From assembly GCA_003476595.1 (NCBI GenBank), contig DMTU01000298.1, positions 278 to 28,348 on the forward strand: a stretch of DNA of 28,071 nt, written 5' to 3'. The notes beneath the pieces are model-generated. The model saw only the letters and a program-made list of their open reading frames with translations. It had not been told where the DNA came from and made no database searches. The first letter of the stretch is position 1. Each line of letters begins with the position of its first letter. The translations under genes were made by a program, and so were the position numbers. Below, one piece after another: positions 7,957 to 15,572 of this stretch. Source of the stretch: Acidimicrobiaceae bacterium (GTDB taxonomy: Bacteria; Actinomycetota; Acidimicrobiia; Acidimicrobiales; Salinilacustritrichaceae).

Positions 7957-8334
7957 CTAGTTGGCCTTCTCCATGAAGCGGTCGTAGTCGACCACGACGC
8001 GGGTGACCCGGCCGGCGGCGATCAGGCCGCGGTGGTCCGAGGCCGACACGGTGAAGGTCAGCCGGCGCCCGGACACCTTCTCGAGCGTGGCCTCGGCCGT
8101 GACGGGGGCGCCGACGGCGGTGGGCATCAGGTGGTCGACCTGGACCCGCATGCCGACGGACGTGGCGCCGTCCTCGAGCTGGCCGTCGATGGCCGCCACG
8201 GCGGCCTGCTCGCAGAGCGCCACGAGGCGGGGGGTGGCGAGCACCGGGACCGAGCCGGAGCCGATGGCGATGGCGGTGTCGTCGTCACCGACGACGATCT
8301 CGACCGCGGCGCTGAGACCGGTCTGGAGGGGCAC
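7957..8334 (-). CDS. thioesterase, hotdog fold, FlK (fluoroacetyl-CoA thioesterase)-like
   Basis: This is a 125-residue single hotdog domain. The segment ATPRLVALCEQAA supplies the Thr and Glu, and VDHLMPTAVGAPV the His, that form the catalytic arrangement known for the FlK family. The strand VSGRRLTFTVSASD completes the fold. Most relatives are general acyl-CoA thioesterases; fluoroacetate specificity should not be assumed. The GTG start at 8334 is supported by a TAGCGT box exactly six bases upstream, implying a leaderless message. The gene is divergent from tldD and convergent with the hydrolase. Confidence 0.82.
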   Translation of the reverse strand: MPLQTGLSAAVEIVVGDDDTAIAIGSGSVPVLATPRLVALCEQAAVAAIDGQLEDGATSVGMRVQVDHLMPTAVGAPVTAEATLEKVSGRRLTFTVSASDHRGLIAAGRVTRVVVDYDRFMEKAN

Positions 8335-8340
8335 GTCGGT

Positions 8341-8346
8341 ACGCTA
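8341..8346 (-). promoter_or_regulatory. -10 box for leaderless thioesterase transcript
   Basis: TAGCGT on the minus strand ends six bases before the GTG at 8334, the spacing seen repeatedly in this window for presumed leaderless genes. Confidence 0.5.
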
Positions 8347-8408
8347 CGTCGTCCGGGTCGGCCCGAGTCACATCGGCCCAGGCCCGTCCCGCGACCCCGG
8401 AGGACGAA

Positions 8409-9800
8409 GTGATCGAGGATCCCACGCTCGAGCGAGTGCTGGCCCGAGCCCTGCGGACCGGCGGCGAGTTCGCCGAGGTCTTCGCCGAGGACAAGCAGAG
8501 CGGCAACGCCACCCTGGACGACGGGCGGGTGGAGCAGCTCAGCTCCGGTCGCGACCGCGGCGCCGGCATCCGGGTCGTGGTGGGTGACACCACCGGCTTC
8601 GCCCACACCGCGGACCTCAGCGAGCAGGGCCTGCTGACCGCGGCCGAGGCGGCGTCCGCGGCAGCCCGAGAGGGCGGCGGCGGCGTGCGGGAGATCGCCC
8701 TCACCCGCCGCGACGTGGCCAGCCCGAGCCCGGTCAGCGTGCTGCCCGACGACGTGCCCAAGGCCGACAAGGTCGCCATCCTGCGCCAGGCCGACGAGGC
8801 GGCCCGGGCCGCGGCCCGTGAGATCTCCCAGGTCACCGCGTCCGTGGCCGGGTCCCGTCGCCGCATCCTCGTGGCCAACAGCGACGGCCTGCTCACCAGC
8901 GACGACCAGGTCCGCACCCTGTTCTCGGTCAGCGCGGTGGCAACGGGGGACACCGGCATGCAGACCGGCCGCAAGTCCACCGGCCTCACGATCGGCTGGG
9001 AGCTCTTCGACCGCATCGACATCGACGAGTTCGCGGTCGAGGCTGCCCAGATGGCGATCACCAAGCTGCGGGCCCGGCCCGCCCCCTCCGGCCAGCTTCC
9101 GGTGGTCATCGGCGCCGGCTCCGGCGGGGTCCTCTTCCACGAGGCGTGCGGCCACGGCCTGGAGAAGGACCTGGTCGACAAGGGCGCGTCGGTCTACGCC
9201 GGCCGCATCGGCGAGCTCGTCGCCAGCCCGCTCGTCACCCTGGTCGACGACGGCACCATCGCCGAGGAGTGGGGCGCCTTCGCCGTCGACGACGAGGGTG
9301 CGCCCGGGCAGCGCAACGTGCTTATCCAGGACGGCGTGCTCACCGAGTACATGTGGGACTTCCTGCGCAGCCGCAAGGAGGGCCGGCCGAACTCCGGCAA
9401 CGGGCGGCGCCAGTCCTACAAGCACCTGCCGATGGTCCGCATGACCAACACGTTCCTCGAGAACGGCACCGCCACCCCCGACGAGGTCATCGCCGGCACG
9501 GACCACGGCGTCTACGTGGCCAAGCTCGGCGGCGGCCAGGTCAACACCGCCTCGGGCGATTTCGTGTTCGGGATGCAGGAGGCGTACCTCATCGAGGACG
9601 GCGAGATCACCGAGCCGATCCGCGAAGGCAACCTCATCGGCAACGGCCCCCAGTGCCTCCAGGACATCGAGGTCATCGCCGACGACTTCGCATTCGGCGG
9701 CCCCGGCACGTGCGGCAAGGACGGCCAGGGCGTCCCGGTCGGCGATGGGTGCCCGACGCTGCGGGTGGCCCAGCTGACCATCGGCGGGACCTCCTCGTGA
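8409..9800 (+). CDS. tldD: metalloprotease TldD
   Basis: TldD is the catalytic subunit of the TldD-TldE heterodimeric zinc protease. In other bacteria the pair removes leader peptides from modified peptides and degrades unfolded peptides. The protein has 463 residues. The zinc motif HEACGH is at 244-249, and the expected cysteine ligand is present near the C-terminus in GPGTCGKDGQGVPVG. The N-terminal domain contains the typical GIRVVVGDTTGFAHTADLSE segment. The GTG start has GGAGGACG just upstream. The stop overlaps the GTG of tldE, so the pair is co-translated. No ribosomally made peptide precursor is visible nearby. Confidence 0.93.
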   Translation: MIEDPTLERVLARALRTGGEFAEVFAEDKQSGNATLDDGRVEQLSSGRDRGAGIRVVVGDTTGFAHTADLSEQGLLTAAEAASAAAREGGGGVREIALTRRDVASPSPVSVLPDDVPKADKVAILRQADEAARAAAREISQVTASVAGSRRRILVANSDGLLTSDDQVRTLFSVSAVATGDTGMQTGRKSTGLTIGWELFDRIDIDEFAVEAAQMAITKLRARPAPSGQLPVVIGAGSGGVLFHEACGHGLEKDLVDKGASVYAGRIGELVASPLVTLVDDGTIAEEWGAFAVDDEGAPGQRNVLIQDGVLTEYMWDFLRSRKEGRPNSGNGRRQSYKHLPMVRMTNTFLENGTATPDEVIAGTDHGVYVAKLGGGQVNTASGDFVFGMQEAYLIEDGEITEPIREGNLIGNGPQCLQDIEVIADDFAFGGPGTCGKDGQGVPVGDGCPTLRVAQLTIGGTSS

Positions 9801-11167
9801 CCGACACCGCCACCGCCGGCACCGACGTCGACGCCCTCCGGGCGCTGGCCGACCGCGTCGCGGCCCAGGCCGGCCCGGGCGAGCAGGTCGAGGCCTACGT
9901 CAGCCAGGGCACCAACACCTCCGTCGACGCCTACGAGGGCGAGATCGAATCGCTGACCCAGGCCGGCTCGGCCGGCATCGGCATCCGGGTGATCAAGGAC
10001 GGACGCACCGGCTTCGCCTACGCCGGCAGCCACGACGACGACATCGTCGCCGATGCGCTGGCCGAGGCCCGCGACAACCTGCCCTTCGCCGAGCCCGACG
10101 AGTGGGCCGGCCTGGCCGAGCCCGACGGCGTCGCCGCCACCGCCCTCGACGTGCACCGCGAGGCCGTGCTCGCCACGCCGGTGGAGGACAAGGTGGCCAT
10201 GGCCATCGAGCTCGAGCGCATGGTGCGCGCTGCCGACCCCCGGGTCCGTGGCGTGCGGGCCGCCACCTACACCGACGCCGAGGGCGCCTTCGCCGTGGCC
10301 ACGTCCACCGGCATCTCCGTGGGCGGGCGCTCCACCATCGCCTACGTCTCGGTGTCCGCCCTGGCCGACGACGGCGACGCGTCGGTCATCGCCGGCGGCA
10401 TGTCGGTCGGTCGGGCCATCGACGAGGTGTCCCTGGCCGAGGCCGCCGACGACGCGGTCAGCCGGCTGCTCGCCAAGATCGGCTCGGTCAAGCCCGAATC
10501 GGCCGTCGTCACGCTCATCCTCGAGCCGCGCCTCACCGCCACGGTGCTCGGCATCGTGTCCGGGATGCTCGGCGGCGAAGCGGTGGCCAAGGGTCGCAGC
10601 CCGTTCGCGAATCGGGTCGGCCAGCAGGTCGGCAGCCCGCTCCTCACCATCGTCGACGACCCCACCAACCCGGACTCGCTCGGCGCCGAGCCCTACGACG
10701 ACGAGGGCCTCGCCACGCGTCGGGTGCCGCTGCTCGACCAGGGCGTGCTGCAGGGCTTCCTCCACAACACCCACTCGGCCCGCCGGGCCGGGACGGCATC
10801 CACCGCCTCCGCGGCGCGTGGCTACAGCAGCCGCCCGGGCATCTCGGCCCGTGCCCTCACCGTCCTGCCCGGCGAGGGCGACCTCGACTCGCTCCTCGCC
10901 ACGGTCGACGACGGCGTGCTGGCCTCGTCCCTCGGCGGCATCCACTCCGGGGTGAACCCGATCTCCGGCGACTTCTCGGTCTCGGTCGAGGGCCTGCGGG
11001 TGCGAGGCGGCGAGCGGGCGGAGCCGATCAAGGAGGCCACCCTCGCCAGCACGCTGCAGCGGCTGCTCCTGGACGTCTCCCACGTCGGCGCCGACGTCGA
11101 GTGGCAGCCCGGGGGCACCGGGGGCGTCACGCTGCTGATTCCCGGCGTGTCCCTCTCCGGCCGCTAG
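9797..11167 (+). CDS. tldE: TldE/PmbA-family protein, partner of TldD
   Basis: This is the non-catalytic partner subunit of the TldD/TldE protease, 456 residues. It lacks the HExxxH zinc motif, as expected. It shows the shared fold in GIGIRVIKDGRTGFAYAGS, the central SPFANRVGQQVGSPLLTIVD segment and the C-terminal GGIHSGVNPISGDFSVSVEG, a hallmark of PmbA. The GTG at 9797 overlaps the tldD stop as GTGA. The open frame extends far upstream, but that part is antisense-like shadow inside tldD. The uppP gene starts ten bases after the stop and may be in the same operon. Confidence 0.92.
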   Translation: MTDTATAGTDVDALRALADRVAAQAGPGEQVEAYVSQGTNTSVDAYEGEIESLTQAGSAGIGIRVIKDGRTGFAYAGSHDDDIVADALAEARDNLPFAEPDEWAGLAEPDGVAATALDVHREAVLATPVEDKVAMAIELERMVRAADPRVRGVRAATYTDAEGAFAVATSTGISVGGRSTIAYVSVSALADDGDASVIAGGMSVGRAIDEVSLAEAADDAVSRLLAKIGSVKPESAVVTLILEPRLTATVLGIVSGMLGGEAVAKGRSPFANRVGQQVGSPLLTIVDDPTNPDSLGAEPYDDEGLATRRVPLLDQGVLQGFLHNTHSARRAGTASTASAARGYSSRPGISARALTVLPGEGDLDSLLATVDDGVLASSLGGIHSGVNPISGDFSVSVEGLRVRGGERAEPIKEATLASTLQRLLLDVSHVGADVEWQPGGTGGVTLLIPGVSLSGR

Positions 11168-11177
11168 AACACGCCCC

Positions 11178-12020
11178 TTGCCTCTCCTGCACGCCATCGT
11201 CCTCGGCATCGTCCAGGGCCTCTCCGAGTTCATCCCGATCTCGTCGTCCGGGCACCTCGCCATCGTCCCGTGGCTGTTCGGCTGGGAGGACTTCGCCGGG
11301 GACGACTCCCTGGCCAAGGCCTTCGACGTCGCCCTCCACATCGGCACCCTCGCCGGCGCCATCGCCTACTTCTGGCGGGACCTCGTCGTCTTCGCCCGCG
11401 AGGGCCTGCGCGTGGTGGTGCCGGCCAACCGCGCCGACGCCCCGCCCGAGGGCCGCATCGCCTGGCTGCTCGTGGTGTCGGCCGTGCCGGCCGCGATCAC
11501 CGGGTTCCTCCTCAACGACGCCATCGAGGACCTCGACGACATCTACTGGCTGATCGGCGTGATGCTCATCGTCGGCGGCGTCCTGCTGTGGGCGGCCGAC
11601 CGCATGGGTGGCCCCCGCGAGGCCGGCGAGTTCCGGCTGCGCGACGCGCTCCTGATGGGGCTGGGGCAGGCCGCCGCCCTCCAACCCGGCGTCTCCCGCT
11701 CCGGCGTCACCATCACGGTCAGCCGGGCCCTCGGGTTCGACCGGGCCGCCGCCGCCCGCCTGTCGTTCCTGATGAGCCTGCCGATCATCGCCGGCGCCGG
11801 CGTCTACAAGCTGCTCGACGTCGTCGGTGAGGGCGGGATCCCCTCGGACTTCGTCGCCCCGTTCCTGGTGGGCATGGCCACCAGCGCGGTGACGGGCTTC
11901 GCTGCCGTGTGGGGCACCATCCGCTTCGTGCAGACCCGGACCTTCGCCCCGTTCGTGGGCTACCGCTTCGTGGTGGGCGCCGGCGTGATCGCGCTCGCGG
12001 TGGCCGGATTCAACAGCTGA
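11178..12020 (+). CDS. uppP: undecaprenyl-diphosphatase UppP (BacA)
   Basis: This integral membrane phosphatase converts undecaprenyl diphosphate to the monophosphate lipid carrier used for peptidoglycan and polymer export; high dosage gives bacitracin resistance. The 280 residues include GIVQGLSEFIPISSSGHL near the N-terminus with the catalytic Glu, and PGVSRSGVTITVSRALGF at about 170-188, followed by further hydrophobic helices. The length matches the family. The start is a TTG ten bases after the tldE stop, with no strong ribosome site, so coupling to tldE is likely. The 3' end overlaps the convergent hydrolase gene by 11 bases. Confidence 0.95.
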   Translation: MPLLHAIVLGIVQGLSEFIPISSSGHLAIVPWLFGWEDFAGDDSLAKAFDVALHIGTLAGAIAYFWRDLVVFAREGLRVVVPANRADAPPEGRIAWLLVVSAVPAAITGFLLNDAIEDLDDIYWLIGVMLIVGGVLLWAADRMGGPREAGEFRLRDALLMGLGQAAALQPGVSRSGVTITVSRALGFDRAAAARLSFLMSLPIIAGAGVYKLLDVVGEGGIPSDFVAPFLVGMATSAVTGFAAVWGTIRFVQTRTFAPFVGYRFVVGAGVIALAVAGFNS

Positions 12021-13785
12021 GCGGACGCCGAACGCGCCGAGCGGCGCCGGCGACGAGCAGGCCGGCACCGACCAGGGCTGCCACCAGCGCGGCAGCGATT
12101 GACGGAGCCGACTCCGAGCCGGTGGCGGGCAGCGTCGGCGGCGGGGCGACCGGCGAGGGCCGGGTCGTGGTGGTCGGCGCCGCGGCGCGGTCGACGGCCT
12201 GCACGGGGACCGCCACGGTGGCGACGACGTCGACGGTCGCAGGTGTCCGAGCGTTGCTGTGCATCAGGCTGGCGGTGCTGACCTGCAGGTCCAGGTGGTG
12301 CCCGGCGGGCAGCGTGTAGGCGATGCCCGGCATGGGCACCTCGACCTGCGTGGGCCCGTCCAGCAGCGGCACGCGGATCGCCCCCTCCTGGAGGTTGACC
12401 ACGACGCCGGACTTGCGGTCGACCAGCTTGGCCATGAGGATCACCTCGTCGCCGACGCCCTCGACCTGCAGGGTCACCGATGGGATGCCGAGCAGGTCGA
12501 TCGCGCGATCGCCCGCCCGGGCGACCTCCACGGTCATGGCCCGGATGTCGCCGGGCGCGGACACGGCGGCGGAGGTGAAGGGCAGCGCCGGGATGCCGCC
12601 GTCGAAGGAGGCCCCGCCGAGCGTGCCCAGGTCCGGCGCCTCGACGGCGGGGACGCTCACCAGCGAGCCGGCGCCCGTGGCCTCGAGCGGTGTCGACCCC
12701 GGCGCCGGGAAGCCGGCCGCCGCGCGCCAGACGCCCTCGTTGGTGCGGTACTCGACCGGGGGACCGACGTCGACGGTCTCGTCGCCGCGCAGGTGCCGGG
12801 CGAACCAGGCCAGGATCGCGTCGTCCACGCGGGCCCCGTCGCCCGCGTCGGCGTAGGTGTCCGGGCAGGCGACGTGGCCGCCGCAGAAGACGAGGAACCG
12901 GGTGGGTGCGCCCGTGGCCCGCACGTGCTCGGTGATCCGCCAACCGTCGGTGAGGTCGAAGAGGGTGTCGGTGCTGCCCTGCACGACCAGGGTCGGGATG
13001 TCGACAGGCTGGTCCTGTCCGTACGAGGCGAGGCTGCTGCCGGCGAAGAAGTCCAGCACCTCGTCGGAGATCGCTGCGCTGGTGGAGCCCTCGGTGAACC
13101 CGCGGGTGATCATCGGGTCCAGGCCGCCGGGCTGGGGGCCGGTCGGGCAGCTCGGGTCCAGGCCCTGGCCCGAGGCGGTGGCCAGGCCGGCCAGGTAGAG
13201 CAGCGTGGCCCAGCCCTGGTTGACGACCTCGCCGCCGTAGAGCGAGTACCGCAGGTCGGACCAGGAGATCTGCGGTGCGATCGCGTCGATGCGGTCGTCC
13301 ACGGAGGCCGCCGCGGTCTGCACCCCACCCGCGTACGAGCCTCCGGCCATGCCGACGAGCGGGTCCCCGGCGTCGTCGACCTGGACCGGGGCGTTGGCCA
13401 CCGTCCAGTCGATGAGAGCCGTCACGTCGCGGCCCTCCCACTCGGGCTTGTCGATCTGGACCTCTCCGCCCGAGCAGCCGAAGCCCCGCTGGTCCCAGGT
13501 GAGCACGATGTAGCCGGCCTCCAGGAGGTCGCCGACGAAGCCGGTGGGCGCCTTCTGGCCGGTACCGCCCCACCCGTGGGTCAGCAGCACGAGCGGCGCG
13601 GGACGGGCCCCGTCGGCACCCGGTGGGACGAACAGGTTCGCCAGCAGCGGGGTGCCGTCGAAGGACTCGACCACGTGCGTCGTCGCCGCCGGGGCCTCCT
13701 GCGCGGACGAGGGCGCGGGAGCCGCCAGGACGGACACGGACACGAACGAGACCGCGAGCAGCGCCCGCCACCACCTGCTGCACAT
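12010..13785 (-). CDS. secreted X-Pro dipeptidyl-peptidase/CocE-like hydrolase with sortase signal
   Basis: This 591-residue exported hydrolase begins with Arg-rich MCSRWWRALL, a hydrophobic core and an AxA-like cut near PSSAQEAP. The alpha/beta hydrolase core has the nucleophile elbow AGGSYAGG, an acid in QGSTDTLFDL and the base His in FCGGHVACPD. A C-terminal beta-sandwich typical of the CocE/PepX group follows (PAGHHLDLQVSTAS). The last 40 residues are LPATG, a hydrophobic helix and an Arg-rich tail, the classical cell-wall sorting signal, after a Pro/Thr linker. The ATG at 13785 is chosen over a GTG at 13815 because TACGGT lies seven bases before it and the signal peptide starts there. 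Peptide or ester substrates are possible. Confidence 0.85.
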   Translation of the reverse strand: MCSRWWRALLAVSFVSVSVLAAPAPSSAQEAPAATTHVVESFDGTPLLANLFVPPGADGARPAPLVLLTHGWGGTGQKAPTGFVGDLLEAGYIVLTWDQRGFGCSGGEVQIDKPEWEGRDVTALIDWTVANAPVQVDDAGDPLVGMAGGSYAGGVQTAAASVDDRIDAIAPQISWSDLRYSLYGGEVVNQGWATLLYLAGLATASGQGLDPSCPTGPQPGGLDPMITRGFTEGSTSAAISDEVLDFFAGSSLASYGQDQPVDIPTLVVQGSTDTLFDLTDGWRITEHVRATGAPTRFLVFCGGHVACPDTYADAGDGARVDDAILAWFARHLRGDETVDVGPPVEYRTNEGVWRAAAGFPAPGSTPLEATGAGSLVSVPAVEAPDLGTLGGASFDGGIPALPFTSAAVSAPGDIRAMTVEVARAGDRAIDLLGIPSVTLQVEGVGDEVILMAKLVDRKSGVVVNLQEGAIRVPLLDGPTQVEVPMPGIAYTLPAGHHLDLQVSTASLMHSNARTPATVDVVATVAVPVQAVDRAAAPTTTTRPSPVAPPPTLPATGSESAPSIAAALVAALVGAGLLVAGAARRVRRPLSC

Positions 13786-13792
13786 GCGCCGC

Positions 13793-13798
13793 ACCGTA
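13793..13798 (-). promoter_or_regulatory. -10 box for leaderless surface-hydrolase transcript
   Basis: TACGGT on the minus strand ends seven bases before the ATG at 13785. It decides the start against the upstream in-frame GTG. Confidence 0.5.
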
Positions 13799-13826
13799 CC
13801 GGCTGCCCCGGACACCGCTTCCGGGG

Positions 13827-14444
13827 TCAGCCGACCAGGGCGAGGGCGACGAGGCCGGTGGCCAGCGCCGCGACCAGGCGCCTCGCCTGGCTCGGGGTCA
13901 CGGCCACGGTGACGGTCTCGTCGTCGGCGACGTGGACCACGACGCCGTCCTCGGCCACGACGTCGCCGACCGAGCCGGTGCCCGTCGGATCCAGCGCGGC
14001 GAGCACGTCCACCCGCTGGCCGACCTCGACCGGCAGCGCCGCCTCGAGGGCCGGGACGGCGACGGCGCGCCAGCCGGCCGGGACGAGCGCGGCCGCGCCG
14101 CGGCGGTCGCCCCCGGCGAGGCGGTGCTCGACCACCACCTCCCCCCGGCCCAGCGCACCGGCGACGCGCCGCCCGCGGGGGTCGGCGTCCACGGCCCCGG
14201 TGGGGACGAACGACGACGGACGCGGTTCGGCGTCGACGTCGCCGGCACCGATCACGTCACCGGGTTCGAGATCGGCGCGGACCACCCACGCGGTGATGTG
14301 GCTGCCGTAGCGGTCGACGGTGGCCTCGGCCCGGCCGGTGGCGCGCAGCACCAGGAGGCCGCAGGTCAGGGCGAGCCCGACGGCGAGCACGGCGCGCAGC
14401 GGCGGTGGGCGCAGGATCGGGAAGCGGGCGGGGGCGGGGCGCAC
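13827..14444 (-). CDS. SAF-domain membrane-anchored protein (CpaB/FlgA-like)
   Basis: This 205-residue protein has one N-terminal membrane helix (RAVLAVGLALTCGLLVL). An SAF domain follows: VVRADLEPGDVIGAGDVDAE, then RVAGALGRGEVVVEHRL, and a beta-rich part (VPAGWRAVAVPALEAALPV, VGQRVDVLAAL). A second hydrophobic run lies at the extreme C-terminus (LVAALATGLVALALVG). SAF domains occur in CpaB/RcpC pilus-assembly proteins and FlgA chaperones, but no tad pilus genes are visible here, so the role is open. The GTG start has GGAGGT four bases upstream. It lies downstream of fmdB on the same strand, separated by a 111-base gap that contains a perfect 30-base palindrome. Confidence 0.75.
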   Translation of the reverse strand: MRPAPARFPILRPPPLRAVLAVGLALTCGLLVLRATGRAEATVDRYGSHITAWVVRADLEPGDVIGAGDVDAEPRPSSFVPTGAVDADPRGRRVAGALGRGEVVVEHRLAGGDRRGAAALVPAGWRAVAVPALEAALPVEVGQRVDVLAALDPTGTGSVGDVVAEDGVVVHVADDETVTVAVTPSQARRLVAALATGLVALALVG

Positions 14445-14482
14445 GGGGACCTCCGGGGCGCGGGAGCTCGGGGGAAGTCCGT

Positions 14483-14512
14483 GGGCGACGATTCGTCGAC
14501 GAATCGTCGCCC
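14483..14512. repeat. perfect 30-base palindrome (core GATTCGTCGACGAATC)
   Basis: Each half is 15 bases; the right half reads GACGAATCGTCGCCC. As RNA it gives a 13-bp stem with a TCGA loop, 44 bases beyond the fmdB stop and before the SAF gene. The same 16-base core recurs at 20284-20299. Possible roles are terminator, dispersed REP-like repeat or protein-binding site. Confidence 0.8.
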
Positions 14513-14555
14513 GGTGCGCCGGCCGGGCCGGCAGGGAAGACGGTAGCGGGCGGCC

Positions 14556-14861
14556 TCAGTCGCTGCTGGAGGCGGCGGGGGCGGCCTTGGTCTCGGTCTT
14601 GGTCTCGGACTTCTTCTCCGTGGAGGAGCTGGACGTGTCCGATGACGTGGAGCCGGAGGACGACGATGCGGTCTTCTTCGACGACCCGCGGGCGTCGTTC
14701 TTGTAGAAGCCGGAGCCCTTGAAGGCGATGCCGACGTTGCCGTACACCTTGCGCAGCGGCCCCTCGCACTCCGGGCAGGTGTCCAACGGGTCGTCGGTGA
14801 ACGCCTGCTGGACCTCCATCTCGTGGCCACAGCTCTTGCAGCGGTACTCGTAGGTGGGCAT
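14556..14861 (-). CDS. FmdB-type zinc ribbon regulatory protein
   Basis: This small protein of 101 residues starts MPTYEYRCKSCGHEMEVQQA and carries the paired CxxC knuckles CKSC and CPEC of the FmdB/CxxC_CXXC_SSSS zinc ribbon. GSGFYKND, typical of the family, follows. The last 40 or so residues are Ser/Thr/Lys/Glu-rich and probably disordered. The ATG at 14861 is preferred over an upstream in-frame start at 14888 because all relatives begin MPTYEY and GGAGAG lies just before it. A CIRCE-like inverted repeat sits in its 5' leader, directly after a TAGCGT -10 box, so heat-shock control by HrcA is likely. Family function is poorly defined. Confidence 0.9.
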   Translation of the reverse strand: MPTYEYRCKSCGHEMEVQQAFTDDPLDTCPECEGPLRKVYGNVGIAFKGSGFYKNDARGSSKKTASSSSGSTSSDTSSSSTEKKSETKTETKAAPAASSSD

Positions 14862-14878
14862 CGCAGCTCTCCAGGTCC

Positions 14879-14903
14879 TGGCACTCACGGGGTTCGAGTG
14901 CCA
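14879..14903. promoter_or_regulatory. CIRCE-like operator (HrcA site)
   Basis: TGGCACTC (14879-14886), exactly nine bases, then GAGTGCCA (14896-14903). This matches the CIRCE pattern GCACTC-N9-GAGTGC with both extending G/C pairs, as in actinobacterial groE promoters. It begins directly downstream of the fmdB -10 box and so covers the predicted transcription start. It also lies about 16 bases upstream of the plsY -10 box. Confidence 0.75.
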
Positions 14904-14909
14904 ACGCTA
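14904..14909 (-). promoter_or_regulatory. -10 box for fmdB
   Basis: TAGCGT on the minus strand abuts the CIRCE-like repeat. Transcription would begin inside the operator, the usual layout for HrcA repression. Confidence 0.5.
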
Positions 14910-14919
14910 CCGACCGGCC

Positions 14920-14925
14920 TACGCT
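14920..14925 (+). promoter_or_regulatory. -10 box for leaderless plsY transcript
   Basis: TACGCT ends six bases before the ATG at 14932. It supports that start over an in-frame ATG at 14854, which would overlap the divergent fmdB gene. Confidence 0.55.
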
Positions 14926-14931
14926 CAGCGC

Positions 14932-15543
14932 ATGTCCGTGCTGGCCGTCGCCGTCGTGGTCCTCGGCTACGTCCTCGGCACGTTCCCGACCGCGGTGCTG
15001 GTCGGGCGCCGGCACGGCTTCGACCCCACGACCTCCGGCTCGGGGAACCCGGGCGCGTCGAACGCCACCCGGGTCGGCGGCATGCGGGCCGGCGCCGTCG
15101 TGCTCCTCGGCGACGCCGGCAAGGGCGCGCTCGCCGCCGGGCTCGGCCACCTCGTCGACGGCCGGGCGCTGGCCTGGTTCGCCGGTGCCGCCGCCGTCGC
15201 CGGCCACCTGTGGCCGGTCACCCGGGGCCTGCGCGGGGGCAAGGGGGTGGCCACTGCCGCCGGCGTGGCGTTCGTCTGCGCGCCGCTTGCCGCCGTCCCC
15301 CTCGCCGTCGTGTTCGTGGTGCTGGTCAAGGCGACGGGCAAGGCGGCCATCGGCTCGATCGCCCTCGCCGTGCTCCTCCCGCTCGGGGTGGCGGCCCTCG
15401 GGCAGCGGTGGTTCGAGGTCGTCGTGGCCGCCGCGATCGGGCTCGTCGTGGTCGTGCGCCACCGCACCAACATCGCCCGGCTGCTCGACGGGAGCGAGTC
15501 CGTGGTCCGCGACCGGACGGCCGGGCCCGGGGGGACGGCATGA
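14932..15543 (+). CDS. plsY: glycerol-3-phosphate acyltransferase PlsY
   Basis: PlsY is the membrane enzyme that transfers the acyl group from acyl-phosphate to sn-glycerol 3-phosphate, the first step of phosphatidic acid synthesis. The 203 residues contain the three family motifs: SGNPGASNATRVGG, GHLWPVTRGLRGGKGVATAAG and VVVRHRTNIARLL. Hydrophobic helices separate them (VLAVAVVVLGYVLGTFPTAV, LAAVPLAVVFVVLV). Some actinomycetes use other acyltransferases, so this gene may be one of several. The start is set by the TACGCT box just upstream. The galU gene begins 29 bases after the stop on the same strand. Confidence 0.92.
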   Translation: MSVLAVAVVVLGYVLGTFPTAVLVGRRHGFDPTTSGSGNPGASNATRVGGMRAGAVVLLGDAGKGALAAGLGHLVDGRALAWFAGAAAVAGHLWPVTRGLRGGKGVATAAGVAFVCAPLAAVPLAVVFVVLVKATGKAAIGSIALAVLLPLGVAALGQRWFEVVVAAAIGLVVVVRHRTNIARLLDGSESVVRDRTAGPGGTA

Positions 15544-15560
15544 AGGATGAGAGGGTCGGC

Positions 15561-15566
15561 TAGGAA
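15561..15566 (+). promoter_or_regulatory. possible -10 box or ribosome site for galU
   Basis: TAGGAA ends six bases before the ATG at 15573, the spacing of the other presumed leaderless genes, but lacks the final T. The same bases include GGAAGAG, which could instead serve as a ribosome site if galU is read through from plsY. Confidence 0.3.
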
Positions 15567-15572
15567 GAGCCC

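Noticed and set aside
9146..9796. N-terminal 217-codon extension of tldE
   Set aside because: It is an alternative frame inside tldD with Arg/Pro-rich translation; the PmbA-like protein begins at the GTG at 9797 that overlaps the tldD stop.
14483..14512. LexA/SOS box reading of the palindrome
   Set aside because: The actinobacterial SOS box is CGAAC-type with GTTCG; this palindrome has GATTCG/CGAATC and lies downstream of stop codons.
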